Shown in pieces: positions 5,567 to 5,804 of a stretch of 5,804 nt of DNA. The DNA comes from Prevotellaceae bacterium. GTDB lineage: Bacteria > Bacteroidota > Bacteroidia > Bacteroidales > Paludibacteraceae. Position 1 is the first letter of the stretch, and every line of letters starts with the position of its first letter. The notes beneath the pieces are model-generated. The model was given only the letters and a program-made list of their open reading frames with translations. It was not told the origin of the DNA and did not search any database. The stretch lies in the NCBI GenBank assembly GCA_031255055.1, contig JAIRTG010000081.1:1-5804 (forward strand). Reading direction: 5' to 3'. The position numbers and the translations under genes were made by a program.

Positions 5567-5585
5567 TGCGGGGCTCTGCCCCGCA
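5567..5585. repeat. GC-rich perfect hairpin
   Basis: TGCGGGGC (5567-5574) and GCCCCGCA (5578-5585) form a perfect 8-bp stem with a TCT loop, directly after the diverged third repeat copy. It lacks a T tract on either strand, so a classic terminator is unlikely. It may be the end structure of the dispersed repeat element. Confidence 0.8.
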
Positions 5586-5649
5586 ACGCCCCGTCCCGAT
5601 TTTCAGACCCTTCTAAGGATCGCGCCTCGATAACGCCCGTTGTCACACC

Positions 5650-5685
5650 GCGGATATTCGCGTTCAGCGCTGCGGATATTCGCGT
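5650..5685. repeat. Pair of 14-bp direct repeats with internal dyad symmetry
   Basis: GCGGATATTCGCGT occurs at 5650-5663 and 5672-5685, 22 bp apart start to start, separated by TCAGCGCT. With the next G this makes the 8-bp palindrome CAGCGCTG (5665-5672). Each copy is close to palindromic itself (CGCGGATATTCGCG, 12 of 14 positions in the first copy). Two near-palindromes about two helical turns apart could be paired protein sites or repeat-element structure. No flanking gene is visible to assign a role. Confidence 0.75.
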
Positions 5686-5709
5686 AGGGATCTCCATCAC
5701 ATAAATCAA

Positions 5710-5739
5710 TCCGAATCACAAGAATCACAGTTCGGACAA
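5710..5739 (+). repeat. Second copy of the short intergenic element, with internal direct repeat
   Basis: TCCGAA (5710-5715) pairs with TTCGGA (5731-5736). The interval contains GAATCACA twice (5713-5720 and 5722-5729). The segment AATCACAGTTCGGACAA matches 342-358 in the left intergenic region at 15 of 17 bases, in the same orientation. Confidence 0.6.
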
Positions 5740-5769
5740 ATAGCCGCAGCTCGGGGTGAGAGACAGTGT

Positions 5770-5804
5770 ATCGATCCGCACTAAGGCGATGCATCGATCC
5801 GCAC
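5770..5804. repeat. Short direct repeat, probably the start of a tandem array cut by the window end
   Basis: ATCGATCCGCAC occurs at 5770-5781 and 5793-5804, 23 bp apart, with the second copy ending exactly at the window edge. The bases before each copy also agree partly (GT/GC). The regular spacing suggests a 23-bp tandem array continuing to the right, comparable to the 21-bp array at the left end but unrelated in sequence. Confidence 0.6.

Noticed and set aside
5313..5633. 106-residue plus-strand open frame with a TTG start
   Set aside because: It crosses repeat units of 76 and 75 bp, so the same DNA is read in different frames in consecutive units and gives unrelated peptides. That is not how a gene with internal repeats behaves.
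5603..5794. 63-residue minus-strand open frame
   Set aside because: It lies entirely in repeat-rich intergenic DNA containing direct repeats and hairpins, with no recognisable domain and no ribosome site.

Overview
The window looks like a stretch of a Bacteroidota (order Bacteroidales) chromosome. The evidence is a multidomain lipoprotein with the architecture of the type IX secretion protein PorE, two upstream sites matching the Bacteroidota promoter element TAnnTTTG, mostly Shine-Dalgarno-free A-rich leaders, and a loose Bacteroidota-type lipobox. The moderate base composition and PorE suggest a Porphyromonas/Tannerella/Parabacteroides-like organism, but the genus is inference only.

Layout: positions 1-126 are a 21-bp tandem repeat array that runs off the left edge. 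Positions 127-473 are intergenic, with a long imperfect hairpin containing a run of ten C, a copy of a dispersed repeat of about 75 bp, a short element seen again at the right end, and a promoter. Four plus-strand genes follow: a DUF1015-family cytosolic protein (474-1718), a PorE-like lipoprotein (1836-3824), thymidylate synthase thyA (3855-4649) and dihydrofolate reductase folA (4772-5272). Positions 5273-5804 hold no credible gene. They carry tandem copies of the same 75-bp repeat in the opposite orientation, a GC-rich hairpin, and two pairs of short direct repeats, the last cut by the window edge.

Transcription: the DUF1015 gene appears to be its own unit, with a promoter at about 422 and an intrinsic terminator at 1730-1759. 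porE and thyA are 30 bp apart and probably co-transcribed. folA has its own well-formed promoter at 4695-4726 but sits beside thyA in the natural metabolic pair: ThyA makes dTMP and dihydrofolate, and FolA recycles the dihydrofolate to tetrahydrofolate. PorE would act separately, at the outer membrane/peptidoglycan interface.

No new defence, toxin or mobile system is evident; the genes are core genes. The most unusual material is in the two intergenic flanks, which share at least two repeat families. One is inverted with respect to the gene block and the other is direct.
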